From positions 3,420,501 through 3,484,500 of the forward strand of contig NZ_JPOG01000001.1 of NCBI RefSeq assembly GCF_000733765.1: a stretch of DNA of 64,000 bases. Direction: 5' to 3'. The notes under the pieces are model-generated. The model was not told the origin of the DNA. It made no database searches and was given only the letters and a program-made list of their open reading frames with translations. Shown here one piece after another: positions 7,438-14,729 of this stretch (positions within the stretch are counted from its first letter, which is position 1; every line of letters begins with the position of its first letter). The translations under genes were made by a program, and so were the position numbers. This stretch comes from Algiphilus aromaticivorans DG1253. Its GTDB lineage: Bacteria > Pseudomonadota > Gammaproteobacteria > Nevskiales > Nevskiaceae.

Positions 7438-8692
7438 CGCGAACGCGCCGAGCGAGGCCTATGTCTGGGTCTGGCTGCCGGGTACCACAGAGCCCGTCGT
7501 TGCCGGACGCGTGGCTGCGACCGCCGGCGGCTTCCAGTTCAACTACGGGCGCAGCTATCTGGCGCGCGAAAACGCGATCCCGCTCTATCTCCCGGAGCTC
7601 CCGCTCCACCCCGGGCGGCTTCCACTGCCGCCCGGCCTGACCATGCCCGGCTGCCTGCGTGATGCCGCGCCGGACGCCTGGGGGCGCCGCGTCATCATCA
7701 ATCGGTTCCTGGGCGCCAAGGGACGCGATAGCGACACGGCGGCGCTCGACGAGCTGAGCTATCTGCTGGCATCCGGTTCGGACCGGATCGGTGCCCTGGA
7801 TTTCCAGGCCTCCGCCAGCGAGTACGTGCCTCGCACCGCCGAGCGGGCGCCTCTGGAAGCACTGCTCGACGCAGCCCGATGCGTGGAGGAAGGCCTGCCC
7901 ATACCGCCCGAGCTGGAGCGTGCGCTGTTGCACGGTACTTCCCTCGGCGGCGCCCGCCCGAAGGCCATGATCGACGACGGCGAGCGCAAGCACATCGCCA
8001 AGTTCGCCAGCAGCACGGATCTCTATCCCGTGGTCAAGGCCGAATACATCGCCATGCGTCTCGCCAGCCTGCTGGGCATGACTGCGGCGCCGGTCAAGCT
8101 GGTGCAGGCCGCCGGCAAGGATGTCCTGCTGGTTGAGCGCTTCGACCGCCGGAAGACCCCGGAGGGCTGGCAGCGCAAAGCCGTGGTGTCGGCGCTGACT
8201 CTCCTGGAGCTGGACGAGCTGATGGCGCGCTATGCGAGTTACGAGCAGCTGGCGGAAATCATCCGCCACCGCTTCACCCAGCCCAAGGCCACCCTGCGTG
8301 AACTCTTCGAAAGGTTGGTCTTCAACGTGCTCTGCGGCAATACCGACGATCACGCCCGCAATCACGCCGCCTTCTGGGATGGCGCGCAGCTCAGCCTGAC
8401 GCCGGCCTATGACATCTGCCCGCAGGGGCGCGTCGGCAACGAGGCGAGTCAGGCCATGCTGGTTCACGGCGAGAACCGCCTGAGTCGGCTCACCGTATGC
8501 CAGCAGGCTGCACCGCAGTTCCTGCTGTCAGAAGCCGAGGCGCGGGCACTCATCGAGCGGCAGATCGCCGGAGTCCACCAACATTGGGAGCAGGTCTGTG
8601 ACGAAGCGGCCCTTTCGCCCGTGGATCGCAAGCTGCTCTGGGGCAGGCAGTTTCTGAATCCCGACGCCACTACCGGCTACGAGCGGCTATGA
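7424..8692 (+). CDS. hipA: HipA-family serine/threonine kinase toxin
   Basis: A 422-residue HipA-family kinase. An N-terminal HipA_N-like region (residues 10-105, with GCLRDAAPDAWGRRVI) precedes the kinase core. The P-loop-like TSLGGARPKA, the catalytic NTDDHARNHAAFW and the metal-binding YDICP are all present, so the enzyme looks intact. E. coli HipA phosphorylates glutamyl-tRNA synthetase and causes persistence; the target here is not predictable. It overlaps hipB by 14 bp. Some HipA homologues are not toxic, so toxicity needs testing. Confidence 0.9.
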   Translation: MTTSSANAPSEAYVWVWLPGTTEPVVAGRVAATAGGFQFNYGRSYLARENAIPLYLPELPLHPGRLPLPPGLTMPGCLRDAAPDAWGRRVIINRFLGAKGRDSDTAALDELSYLLASGSDRIGALDFQASASEYVPRTAERAPLEALLDAARCVEEGLPIPPELERALLHGTSLGGARPKAMIDDGERKHIAKFASSTDLYPVVKAEYIAMRLASLLGMTAAPVKLVQAAGKDVLLVERFDRRKTPEGWQRKAVVSALTLLELDELMARYASYEQLAEIIRHRFTQPKATLRELFERLVFNVLCGNTDDHARNHAAFWDGAQLSLTPAYDICPQGRVGNEASQAMLVHGENRLSRLTVCQQAAPQFLLSEAEARALIERQIAGVHQHWEQVCDEAALSPVDRKLLWGRQFLNPDATTGYERL

Positions 8693-8845
8693 CGGCCGCG
8701 GTGCAGGAACGCCCGCGTCAAGCGCACCACCGAGCATGAATGCAAGACAGCCGCTTCTTGTGGCGGCCAATGCCCAGGCCTTAGGCTGCCGCACGACATT
8801 CATTCGAGCGGCCGACAGCATCGGCCGCGCATCCGGAGCACAACA

Positions 8846-9739
8846 ATGAGCGACCAAGCCGGCTACACACCCCCGCGCGTCTGGACCCAGGAAGAGGCCA
8901 GCGGAGGCCGCTTCGCCAGCATCAACCGCCCCGTCGCCGGCCCTACGCAGGACAAGGAACTGCCGGTCGGCGAGCACCCTTTCCAGCTCTATTCGCTGGC
9001 CACACCCAACGGCGTGAAAGTCACGGTGATGCTGGAGGAACTGCTCGCGCTCGGTCACAACGGCGCCGAGTACGACGCCTGGCCGATCAACATCATGGAA
9101 GGCGAGCAATTCGGCAGCGGCTTCGTCGACGTCAATCCGAACTCCAAGATCCCGGCGCTGCTGGACCGAAGCGGAAAGCAGCCCATCCGCGTCTTCGAAT
9201 CCGGCGCCATCCTCGTGCACCTGGCAGAGAAGTTCGGCGCCTTCCTGCCCACCGACACGGCGGCGCGCGCCGAAACCCTGAGCTGGCTCTTCTGGCAGAT
9301 GGGCAGCGCGCCCTTCCTGGGCGGCGGCTTCGGCCACTTCTACGCCTACGCCCCGGAGAAACTGAAATACCCCATCGACCGCTTCGCCATGGAGGTCAAG
9401 CGCCAGCTCGACGTGCTGAACCGGCGGCTGGCCGACAACCGCTTCCTGGCCGGCGACGAATACACCCTAGCCGACATCGCCAACTGGCCGTGGTACGGCG
9501 TGCTGGCGCAGGGCAAGCTCTACGAAGCCGGCGAGTTCCTGCAAGTGCAGAGCTACGAGCATGTCCAGCGCTGGGCCAGCGAGATAGACGCCCGCCCGGC
9601 CGTGCAGCGCGGCCGCATGGTCAACCGCTTCTGGGGCGAGCCCCACGAGCAGCTCCCCGAGCGCCACGACGCCAGCGATTTCGAATTGCGAACCATGGAC
9701 AAGATCCAGGGCAAGGATTCGGGTGGCAGCAAGATTTGA
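8846..9739 (+). CDS. yghU: Glutathione-dependent disulfide-bond oxidoreductase, YghU type
   Basis: A 297-residue nu-class glutathione transferase. The N-terminal extension (YTPPRVWTQEEASGGRFASIN) and the PVGEHPFQLYSLATPNGVKV segment are characteristic of YghU, followed by NPNSKIPALLD and FESGAILVHLAEK for glutathione binding, and a helical C-terminal domain ending in a polar tail. YghU has disulfide reductase and peroxidase activity with two glutathiones. It appears monocistronic: 153 bp without a gene precede it and a set of hairpins follows. CGGAG upstream supports this start. Confidence 0.92.
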   Translation: MSDQAGYTPPRVWTQEEASGGRFASINRPVAGPTQDKELPVGEHPFQLYSLATPNGVKVTVMLEELLALGHNGAEYDAWPINIMEGEQFGSGFVDVNPNSKIPALLDRSGKQPIRVFESGAILVHLAEKFGAFLPTDTAARAETLSWLFWQMGSAPFLGGGFGHFYAYAPEKLKYPIDRFAMEVKRQLDVLNRRLADNRFLAGDEYTLADIANWPWYGVLAQGKLYEAGEFLQVQSYEHVQRWASEIDARPAVQRGRMVNRFWGEPHEQLPERHDASDFELRTMDKIQGKDSGGSKI

Positions 9740-9831
9740 AGGCGGCCCCGGCGCTCCGTTGAATGGAGAAAGCCGCTCGAAGAGCACGGTGATGTATCCA
9801 GGTCGCAGCTGCGTTAAGCGGTTCGTCCGCA

Positions 9832-9906
9832 CCGCCGATCGGCGGCTGGCCGTCACGGCCATCCGCTAGCCCTGAGACTGGGGGGTCCCTGCCCGCCAAA
9901 GGCGGG
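9832..9906. other. Cluster of three short stem-loops
   Basis: Three GC-rich inverted repeats lie close together: the palindrome CCGCCGATCGGCGG (9832-9845), TGGCCGTCACGGCCA (9847-9861) and CCCGCC-AAA-GGCGGG (9892-9906). They separate yghU from the next small gene. None is followed by a T tract, so a standard intrinsic terminator is not supported. They may stabilise the yghU mRNA 3' end or form a leader for the downstream gene. Confidence 0.4.
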
Positions 9907-9935
9907 AGGACGACCGGCCAGCCAGGAGACCGCCT

Positions 9936-10310
9936 ATGCGGGTCGCGGTAACACCTTCGCTTCGCATGCTCGCCCTGGTGCGTGCCTTTCCGTGCGACAG
10001 GCTTGAGGCCGGGCGTCGCTTCTTCGCTGAGGACTTGTGCGAGGACGGCCGCCGGGAAAGTGGTCTACGTGTGAGCGACCTGGAGTCGGCGATCGCCGTC
10101 ATGCTCCGGCGTGGCCTGCTCGAGCCCGTCCACGACCGCCCGCGCTGCTACGCCCTGACCGACAGCGGCGTGCGCTATCTGAGCGGCGGCTACCGCTGGG
10201 AGCATGGCCTGTGGCGCCGCCTCCGCGGCCGCTTGCTGCTGTGGCAGCTTGCGCAGCGGCGACGGTACCGCACCGTCCGCAAGAGACTCGTCCGCGCCGA
10301 CGATCACTAA
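9936..10310 (+). CDS. Small winged-helix-like hypothetical protein
   Basis: A 124-residue basic protein that I do not recognise by family. Residues 10-85 read like a winged helix: a helix LRMLALVRAFP, then SGLRVSDLESAIAVMLRRGLLEPVHD, then a wing-like RPRCYALTDSGVRYL. The C-terminal 35 residues are very rich in arginine (RRLRGRLLLWQLAQRRRYRTVRKR), suggesting nucleic-acid contact. AGGAG lies upstream of the ATG. It has no clear operon partner. Confidence 0.55.
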   Translation: MRVAVTPSLRMLALVRAFPCDRLEAGRRFFAEDLCEDGRRESGLRVSDLESAIAVMLRRGLLEPVHDRPRCYALTDSGVRYLSGGYRWEHGLWRRLRGRLLLWQLAQRRRYRTVRKRLVRADDH

Positions 10311-10832
10311 GCCTTCTGCCGCGAGCCAGAGCGCCATAGGTCCTACTAGGCAGTGGCGGTCCCCTCCGTTAGGCTCGGCCTAAGAGCATGGGCAATGGGG
10401 GAGCCGCCGTGCCGAAGCGCAACGCGATTGGCAAGGAGAACTCCAGAAAATGCCAAGCGACGACCGCATACGATTGCGCGGCGACGATCCCGCGCCGTGT
10501 AACCGTCCTCTACACGCAGACGTGCGTTACCCAACGCCAAGACTGCTTCTTGTGCCGCTGCTCCCAGCGCGCCCCTGTTGCTCTACTCTCACTTATTTCA
10601 ATTTCGACAAGAGCCTATGGGCCATCGGTCACCCAGATTCTCGTGGAGTTATGAAGCGCGCATTATGATTGAATGATGATGCGTGCGACCTAATCACTGT
10701 TAGACAGAAGTCCACTATTGGCACAAAGCGGCTGGCTGGGCCCATACCTAGTGGCCGTGCGATGAGCGCGCCTAGGTGAGTGGAGGTGCCGTCGCGGTTT
10801 CCGAATGAGGGTTCACTACCTCGGAGGTAGTC
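10311..10832. other. 522-bp stretch without a convincing gene
   Basis: This stretch looks less GC-rich than its surroundings. Short open frames exist (for example 10388-10654) but have no family pattern, no good ribosome binding site and a cysteine/arginine-rich composition typical of chance frames. No RNA gene was recognised. It may be the residue of a past insertion or deletion, since the following two genes are also small and isolated. Confidence 0.5.
10815..10831 (+). promoter_or_regulatory. Palindrome covering the ribosome binding site of the DUF6868 gene
   Basis: ACTACCTC-G-GAGGTAGT (10815-10831) is a perfect inverted repeat whose right arm contains the Shine-Dalgarno GGAGG, 2-9 bases before the ATG at 10833. 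In RNA, ACTACC and GGTAGT could pair around a TCGGA loop and hide part of the ribosome binding site; as DNA it could be an operator. Either role is inference. Confidence 0.4.
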
Positions 10833-11072
10833 ATGGCAGCTGAGTCTTTGGTTTCTTTTCTGGTCTGGTGCACGCTCCTCAATTACGCCGTCTTGCTGAT
10901 CTGGTTCGGCGCTCTTGTCACGGCGCATGATTGGGTGTTCGCGCTTCACACGCGGTGGTTCAATCTCTCGCGTGAGGTCTTCGACGGCATCCACTACGGT
11001 GGCATGGCGGTCTACAAGATCGGGGTGCTGTTGTTCAATCTTGTGCCGCTCGCTGCCTTGAGCCTTGTGTAG
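10833..11072 (+). CDS. DUF6868 family small membrane protein
   Basis: A 79-residue protein with two predicted membrane helices (about 7-30 and 55-78) and a conserved loop HDWVFALHTRWFNLSREVFDGIHYGGMA that matches what I recall of DUF6868. The function is unknown. GGAGG is well placed before the ATG but lies inside a palindrome. Composition is less GC-biased than the flanking housekeeping genes, in keeping with the surrounding accessory region. Confidence 0.78.
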   Translation: MAAESLVSFLVWCTLLNYAVLLIWFGALVTAHDWVFALHTRWFNLSREVFDGIHYGGMAVYKIGVLLFNLVPLAALSLV

Positions 11073-11303
11073 CGAGGCGGCGGCGTCGCGAACGCGTCAT
11101 GTGCGATGAGGCAGCGAGCCGAATGCTTGGCTGCCCAGCGTGCGTAGCTGTTGGGTTCGCCGGTTCGACCTTCGGACGGACTTGCTCTACTGTCGGCCGG
11201 TACACGGCCCTGACTTAGATCGTCGTGCCCTTTTCTTGATGCCCGCGCGGGTACGAGCGGTATCGATACGTCCCGTGCTTGCCATCTACCCAAGGAGTTC
11301 CTT

Positions 11304-11525
11304 ATGTCGATGAACGCCCCCGCGAGTGATGTGCTCGCTCTGTCCGCCATGCTGCTTATCGGTTGTGGAGGGGATCCGGGTTCGGAGGCCGCCGATGAGG
11401 GGGCGTCAGCCCAGGCGAAGAGCGGCTGCACCGAGCGTGATGGCGCTTGGTTCGGCCGTACGGCGGACGGCGCCATGATCACCAGCCAGACGCCAGAGGC
11501 TTGCGAGGAACGGGCCGGCAAGTGA
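11304..11525 (+). CDS. Putative small lipoprotein
   Basis: A 73-residue protein with a possible lipobox, LIGC, at residues 18-21 (ALSAMLLIGCGGD), followed by a short acidic linker and the segment GCTERDGAWFGRTADGAMITSQTPEACEE with two further cysteines that may pair. AAGGAG lies 7 bases before the ATG. The signal region has no positive charge after the Met, which is unusual for a lipoprotein, so export is uncertain. No family was recognised. Confidence 0.5.
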   Translation: MSMNAPASDVLALSAMLLIGCGGDPGSEAADEGASAQAKSGCTERDGAWFGRTADGAMITSQTPEACEERAGK

Positions 11526-11580
11526 TGTCGTGCCCTGATTCAAGCGCGTTCCGGTAGGTTCTGAGCGAATCAGCGACGAA

Positions 11581-12228
11581 ATGATCACGATCTACCATCT
11601 GGCTGCATCGCAGTCCGAGCGCGTGATCTGGCTGATGGAGGAGTTGGAGTTGCCCTATCGGCTGGAGCGCTTCGAGCGCGAGGCCGACGGTTCCGCGCCG
11701 CCGGCCTACCGGGCGCTGCATCCTTTCGGCACGGCGCCGATTATCCGCGACGGCGATCAGGTGATGGCCGAGTCCGCCGCCATCGTCGAGTACATTAGCC
11801 GGGTACATGGCGGTGGCCGACTGAGCGTCGGCCCTGACGAGCCGGGCTACGCGGATTATCTGCAGGGCATGCAGCTGAGCGATGCCATCCAGACTGCGCT
11901 CTTCGTGCGTATGGCTTACGCCGGTGGCGCCGGGGAAAACTCGGACGAGGCGTCGGAGCCGGTCATCGTGCGCGCCTGCCGGCGGCGCGAAGACGGCTAC
12001 TTCCGCTATCTGGAGGAGCGCCTGAGCGCCCAGCCCTATGCGGCCGGCGAGCGCTTCAGCTGCGCCGACATCATGGTGCTGCACAACCTGACCGTGCTGC
12101 CGCATTTCGGCGGCCGCGCCATCGAAGACCTGCCCAACACGCAGGCCTACGTCGCGCGCGTCAGAGAGCGGCCGGCCTACCAACGGGCCGCGGCGATCGC
12201 GGCTGGCTCGGAGGCGCCTGCCGGCTGA
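11581..12228 (+). CDS. Glutathione S-transferase family protein
   Basis: A 215-residue two-domain GST. The thioredoxin-like N-terminal domain (residues 1-80) has the SQSERVIWLMEEL helix, the cis-Pro in FGTAPII and the glutathione-contacting MAESAAIVEYI. The helical C-terminal domain ends with the FSCADIMVLHNL N-capping motif. It resembles bacterial GSTs used in detoxification; the substrate is unknown. It stands alone, with about 130 bp to the riboswitch region downstream. Confidence 0.88.
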   Translation: MITIYHLAASQSERVIWLMEELELPYRLERFEREADGSAPPAYRALHPFGTAPIIRDGDQVMAESAAIVEYISRVHGGGRLSVGPDEPGYADYLQGMQLSDAIQTALFVRMAYAGGAGENSDEASEPVIVRACRRREDGYFRYLEERLSAQPYAAGERFSCADIMVLHNLTVLPHFGGRAIEDLPNTQAYVARVRERPAYQRAAAIAAGSEAPAG

Positions 12229-12359
12229 CCGATCCGCGGCTGGGGCGTCTTCCATCGCCTCAGAATCGCGCTTCGGGCAGTTGTTACAGCAGTTGCGATC
12301 GTTACCGAATGGCGCTCTCGGCCAGTTGCGCTCCGCTATGATCCGGGCACCAGAAGGAC

Positions 12360-12404
12360 GTGGGGACGGCCTCACCGCTCCATCATGCAACGGGGACGAC
12401 CCCG
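12360..12404 (+). promoter_or_regulatory. Guanidine-II riboswitch (mini-ykkC) upstream of gdx/sugE
   Basis: Two stem-loops each carry the diagnostic ACGR tetraloop. P1 is GTGGGG-ACGG-CCTCAC at 12360-12375 (six pairs, one G-U). P2 is CGGGG-ACGA-CCCCG at 12391-12404. A 15-nt linker joins them and P2 ends 21 nt before the ATG at 12426. This is the consensus of guanidine-II riboswitches, which bind guanidinium and raise expression of the gene below. The downstream gene is a small multidrug resistance (SMR) family guanidinium exporter, an expected partner of this class. Confidence 0.92.
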
Positions 12405-12425
12405 GCAATTGAGGCAGGAAGACAG

Positions 12426-12746
12426 ATGGCTTGGGTCATTCTTGTTGTCGCCGGTCTGTTCGAGATCGCCTGGGCGATCGGGCTGAAGTACACCGAAGGG
12501 TTCACGCGCCCGTGGCCGACCGTCGGCACCGTGCTGGCGATGGTCGTCAGCCTGTGGCTGCTCGGGCTCGCCATGAAGTCGCTGCCGGTGGGGACCGCAT
12601 ACGCGATATGGGTGGGCGTGGGCGCTGTGGGAACGGCGATTCTGGGCATCGTGCTCTTCGGGGATTCGGCAAGCGCCGGCCGGCTGATCAGCATCGGGCT
12701 GATCGTCGCGGGCCTCGTTGGCCTCAAGCTGGCGACGCCGGGCTGA
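12426..12746 (+). CDS. sugE: Guanidinium exporter, SMR family (Gdx/SugE)
   Basis: A 106-residue small multidrug resistance protein with four transmembrane helices. The membrane-embedded Glu in [17 protein letters not shown] is in the SugE/Gdx context, and [16 protein letters not shown] is the typical third-helix motif. Proteins of this subgroup exchange guanidinium for protons as antiparallel dimers. The start at 12426 follows AGGAAG and the riboswitch; an in-frame start at 12360 would lie inside the aptamer and is rejected. An IS256 element is inserted 81 bp beyond the stop. Confidence 0.93.
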   Translation: MAWVILVVAGLFEIAWAIGLKYTEGFTRPWPTVGTVLAMVVSLWLLGLAMKSLPVGTAYAIWVGVGAVGTAILGIVLFGDSASAGRLISIGLIVAGLVGLKLATPG

Positions 12747-12819
12747 GAGGGCGTCGGCGCGTGGCTGGTGGGGCTACCTCTCATGGATCGAAGTGCTCCC
12801 CGAGATTTCGCGCTGGCCG

Positions 12820-12827
12820 CGTGGCGC
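12820..12827. repeat. Left target-site duplication of the IS256 element
   Basis: CGTGGCGC here is repeated exactly at 14196-14203. The 8-bp length is the normal duplication size for the IS256 family. Confidence 0.9.
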
Positions 12828-14195
12828 GGTCGTGTCCCTAGCCGTGGTGTAGCTCCTTGGGTATGACGGTGGCTACCGGTTCGGCTGGCTGCGTTGCTTA
12901 GGCTGCCACAGCCGGCAGTTGCATGGCGGGTGGATGGATGACCTCGGTGATGGTTTCCCGGGTCATGTAGCGGGCACGTTGCACGGCCCACTCGTCGTTC
13001 TGTTCCAGGAGGATGGCGCCGACGAGGCGCCGGATTGCCGCTTCGTTGGGGAAGATGCCGACAACCTCGGTGCGTCGCTTGATCTCGCCGTTGAGACGTT
13101 CCAGCGGGTTGGTGCTGTGCAGCTTCACGCGGTGGGCGGCGGGGAAGTCCATGTAGGCCAGTACGTCGGTTTCGGCGTCGTCCATGAGCGTGGCGAGCTT
13201 GGGCACGCTGCTGCGGAGTTGGTCGGCGACGTGGCGCCACTGCTGGCGCGCTGCCTCGGCGTCATTCTGGGCGAAGGCGGTGGCGATGAAGGCGGAGACC
13301 ACGCGCCGGCCACTCTTGCCGGCATGTGCCAGAGCGTTGCGCATGAAATGGACACGGCAGCGCTGCCAGGTGGCGGTGAAGACCTTGGAGACAGCCGCCT
13401 TGATGCCTTCGTGGCTATCGGAGATCACCAGCTTGACGCCCCGCAGTCCTCGCCGCGCGAGCTTGCGCAGAAAGTCCTTCCAGAAGGTCTCGGCCTCCGA
13501 CGGGCCGATATCCATGCCAAGCACCTCGCGGCGGCCATCGTCGTTGACGCCGACCGCGACAATCACCGCCACCGAGATGATCCGGCCGGCTTGTCGGACT
13601 TTGACGTAGGTGGCATCGATCCACAGGTAGGGCCAGTCCCCCTCGATCGGTCGCTCCAGAAACGCGTGGACGCGCTCGTCGATCTCCTCGCACAGCCGCG
13701 AGACCTGGCTCTTCGAGACGCCGGTGCCGCCCATGGCCTGCACCAGATCATCGACCGAGCGGGTCGAGATCCCCTGGATGTAGGCCTCCTGAATCACCGC
13801 CGTCAGTGCCTTCTCCGACATCCGTCGGGGCTCCAGAAAGCCCGGGAAGTAGCTGCCCTTGCGCAGCTTGGGAATGCGCAGCTCCACGGTCCCGGCCCGC
13901 GTCTGCCAGTCACGCTCGCGGTAGCCATTGCGCTGCACCAGACGCTCGGCGCTCTTCTCGCCGTAACCCGCACCCGTGCGGGCGCCAATCTCCAGCTCCA
14001 TCAGGCGCTGACTGGCAAAACCAATCATCTCACGCAGCAAATCAGCGTCCGGGCTCTTCTCCAGCAGCGCTCGCAGGTTCATCATCTCATCGGTCATCGG
14101 TGGTTCCTCGGTGAAGGTTGGTCGTCGCAATCCAAACCTAAACCAGTTGCCACCGGTGACACCCAATCACTTACACCACGTCGTGGGACACGACC
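12828..14195 (-). mobile_element. Complete IS256-family insertion sequence, 1368 bp
   Basis: The ends begin GGTCGTGTCCC on the left (12828-12838) and its complement on the right (14185-14195). After four mostly different bases the repeat resumes with CGTGGTGTA (12843-12851 and 14172-14180) and continues imperfectly inward, giving imperfect terminal repeats of about 25-40 bp. The element is flanked by an exact 8-bp duplication and carries one intact transposase gene. Sharp ends and an undamaged gene point to recent insertion. Confidence 0.93.
12898..14097 (-). CDS. IS256-family (mutator-type) transposase
   Basis: A 399-residue DDE transposase that should move the surrounding element. The start at 14097 follows a GAGGAA ribosome binding site; the upstream in-frame ATG at 14166 lies near the terminal repeat and is less likely. 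The catalytic core shows [10 protein letters not shown] (first Asp), [13 protein letters not shown] (second Asp) and the C-terminal [15 protein letters not shown] block containing the final Glu. [10 protein letters not shown] is the family's C/D(2)H signature. The reading frame is intact. Confidence 0.95.
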   Translation of the reverse strand: MTDEMMNLRALLEKSPDADLLREMIGFASQRLMELEIGARTGAGYGEKSAERLVQRNGYRERDWQTRAGTVELRIPKLRKGSYFPGFLEPRRMSEKALTAVIQEAYIQGISTRSVDDLVQAMGGTGVSKSQVSRLCEEIDERVHAFLERPIEGDWPYLWIDATYVKVRQAGRIISVAVIVAVGVNDDGRREVLGMDIGPSEAETFWKDFLRKLARRGLRGVKLVISDSHEGIKAAVSKVFTATWQRCRVHFMRNALAHAGKSGRRVVSAFIATAFAQNDAEAARQQWRHVADQLRSSVPKLATLMDDAETDVLAYMDFPAAHRVKLHSTNPLERLNGEIKRRTEVVGIFPNEAAIRRLVGAILLEQNDEWAVQRARYMTRETITEVIHPPAMQLPAVAA

Positions 14196-14707
14196 CGTGG
14201 CGCAGAAGCCATCAATGGAAGCCCGAAGAGCTCGCGCACTCGGTCGGCAGGGAAGCCGATGTGCTCCGGCTTCAGCACGATCTGGTCGGCAAGTAGCCCA
14301 TTGAGCTCGTTCAGGGTTGCGGGCGGCAGCGGTGCGCGTAGCCGCGCATCCACGCTGTGGCTGTACTGATTGATCGTCGCCAGCACCGAACGTGAGTTGC
14401 TGGCGGCGATTGCCGAAGGCGTTGTGGCTTCAGCCTCGGCCGTCGCCTCCGGTTCAGGAACTCCGATCATGAGCAACGAGCGGGAGATCTCTTCCACCAA
14501 CCGGGTCGGAACCGTCTTGTAGGGTGCGGCCTCCGTCACCACTCCCAGCCGCGTGCGTTCGTTGACGCCGAGCACGAGCTGAATACGCCCGACGCGGATC
14601 AGATTGGCCGTCCACTCGCCAAGCCGGTTGGACGGTTCGGGCAACGTCTCCGCGGGCTTAGCCTTCATTGCCTTCAACAGCTTTGAAGTGCAGCGCAGGG
14701 TTGTCAT
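14171..14707 (-). CDS. DUF6933 domain protein, C-terminus set by the IS256 insertion
   Basis: A 178-residue protein beginning MTTLRCTSKLLKAMK and continuing LGEWTANLIRVGRIQLVLGVNERTR and SRSVLATINQYSHSVDARL, a pattern I recall as DUF6933. The function is unknown. Its last roughly seven codons and its stop come from the right inverted repeat of the IS256 element, so the native 3' end was displaced. The conserved core looks complete, so the protein may still work. Removing the element and one duplication leaves the frame open toward sugE without an obvious nearby stop. Confidence 0.75.
   Translation of the reverse strand: MTTLRCTSKLLKAMKAKPAETLPEPSNRLGEWTANLIRVGRIQLVLGVNERTRLGVVTEAAPYKTVPTRLVEEISRSLLMIGVPEPEATAEAEATTPSAIAASNSRSVLATINQYSHSVDARLRAPLPPATLNELNGLLADQIVLKPEHIGFPADRVRELFGLPLMASAPRVVSHDVV
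14196..14203. repeat. Right target-site duplication of the IS256 element
   Basis: CGTGGCGC, identical to 12820-12827; it abuts the outer end of the right inverted repeat and lies inside the DUF6933 reading frame. Confidence 0.9.
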
Positions 14708-14729
14708 TCGTCGGTCTCTCAACTCACGC

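Noticed and set aside
10388-10654. 88-codon frame in the gene gap
   Set aside because: It has no ribosome binding site, Cys/Arg/Thr-rich chance composition and no family pattern.
12383-13240. Minus-strand frame running from the IS element through sugE, which could look like the lost end of the DUF6933 gene
   Set aside because: Its sequence is low-complexity antisense of sugE; I treat the open frame as chance, though the original stop of the DUF6933 gene remains unexplained.
12843-14180. Shorter boundaries for the IS256 element, at the CGTGGTGTA repeats
   Set aside because: The repeat continues outward as GGTCGTGTCCC, and only the wider boundaries give an exact 8-bp target duplication.
12919-14304. 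Plus-strand frame of 461 codons across the IS256 element
   Set aside because: It is the antisense shadow of the transposase and runs through the element boundary.
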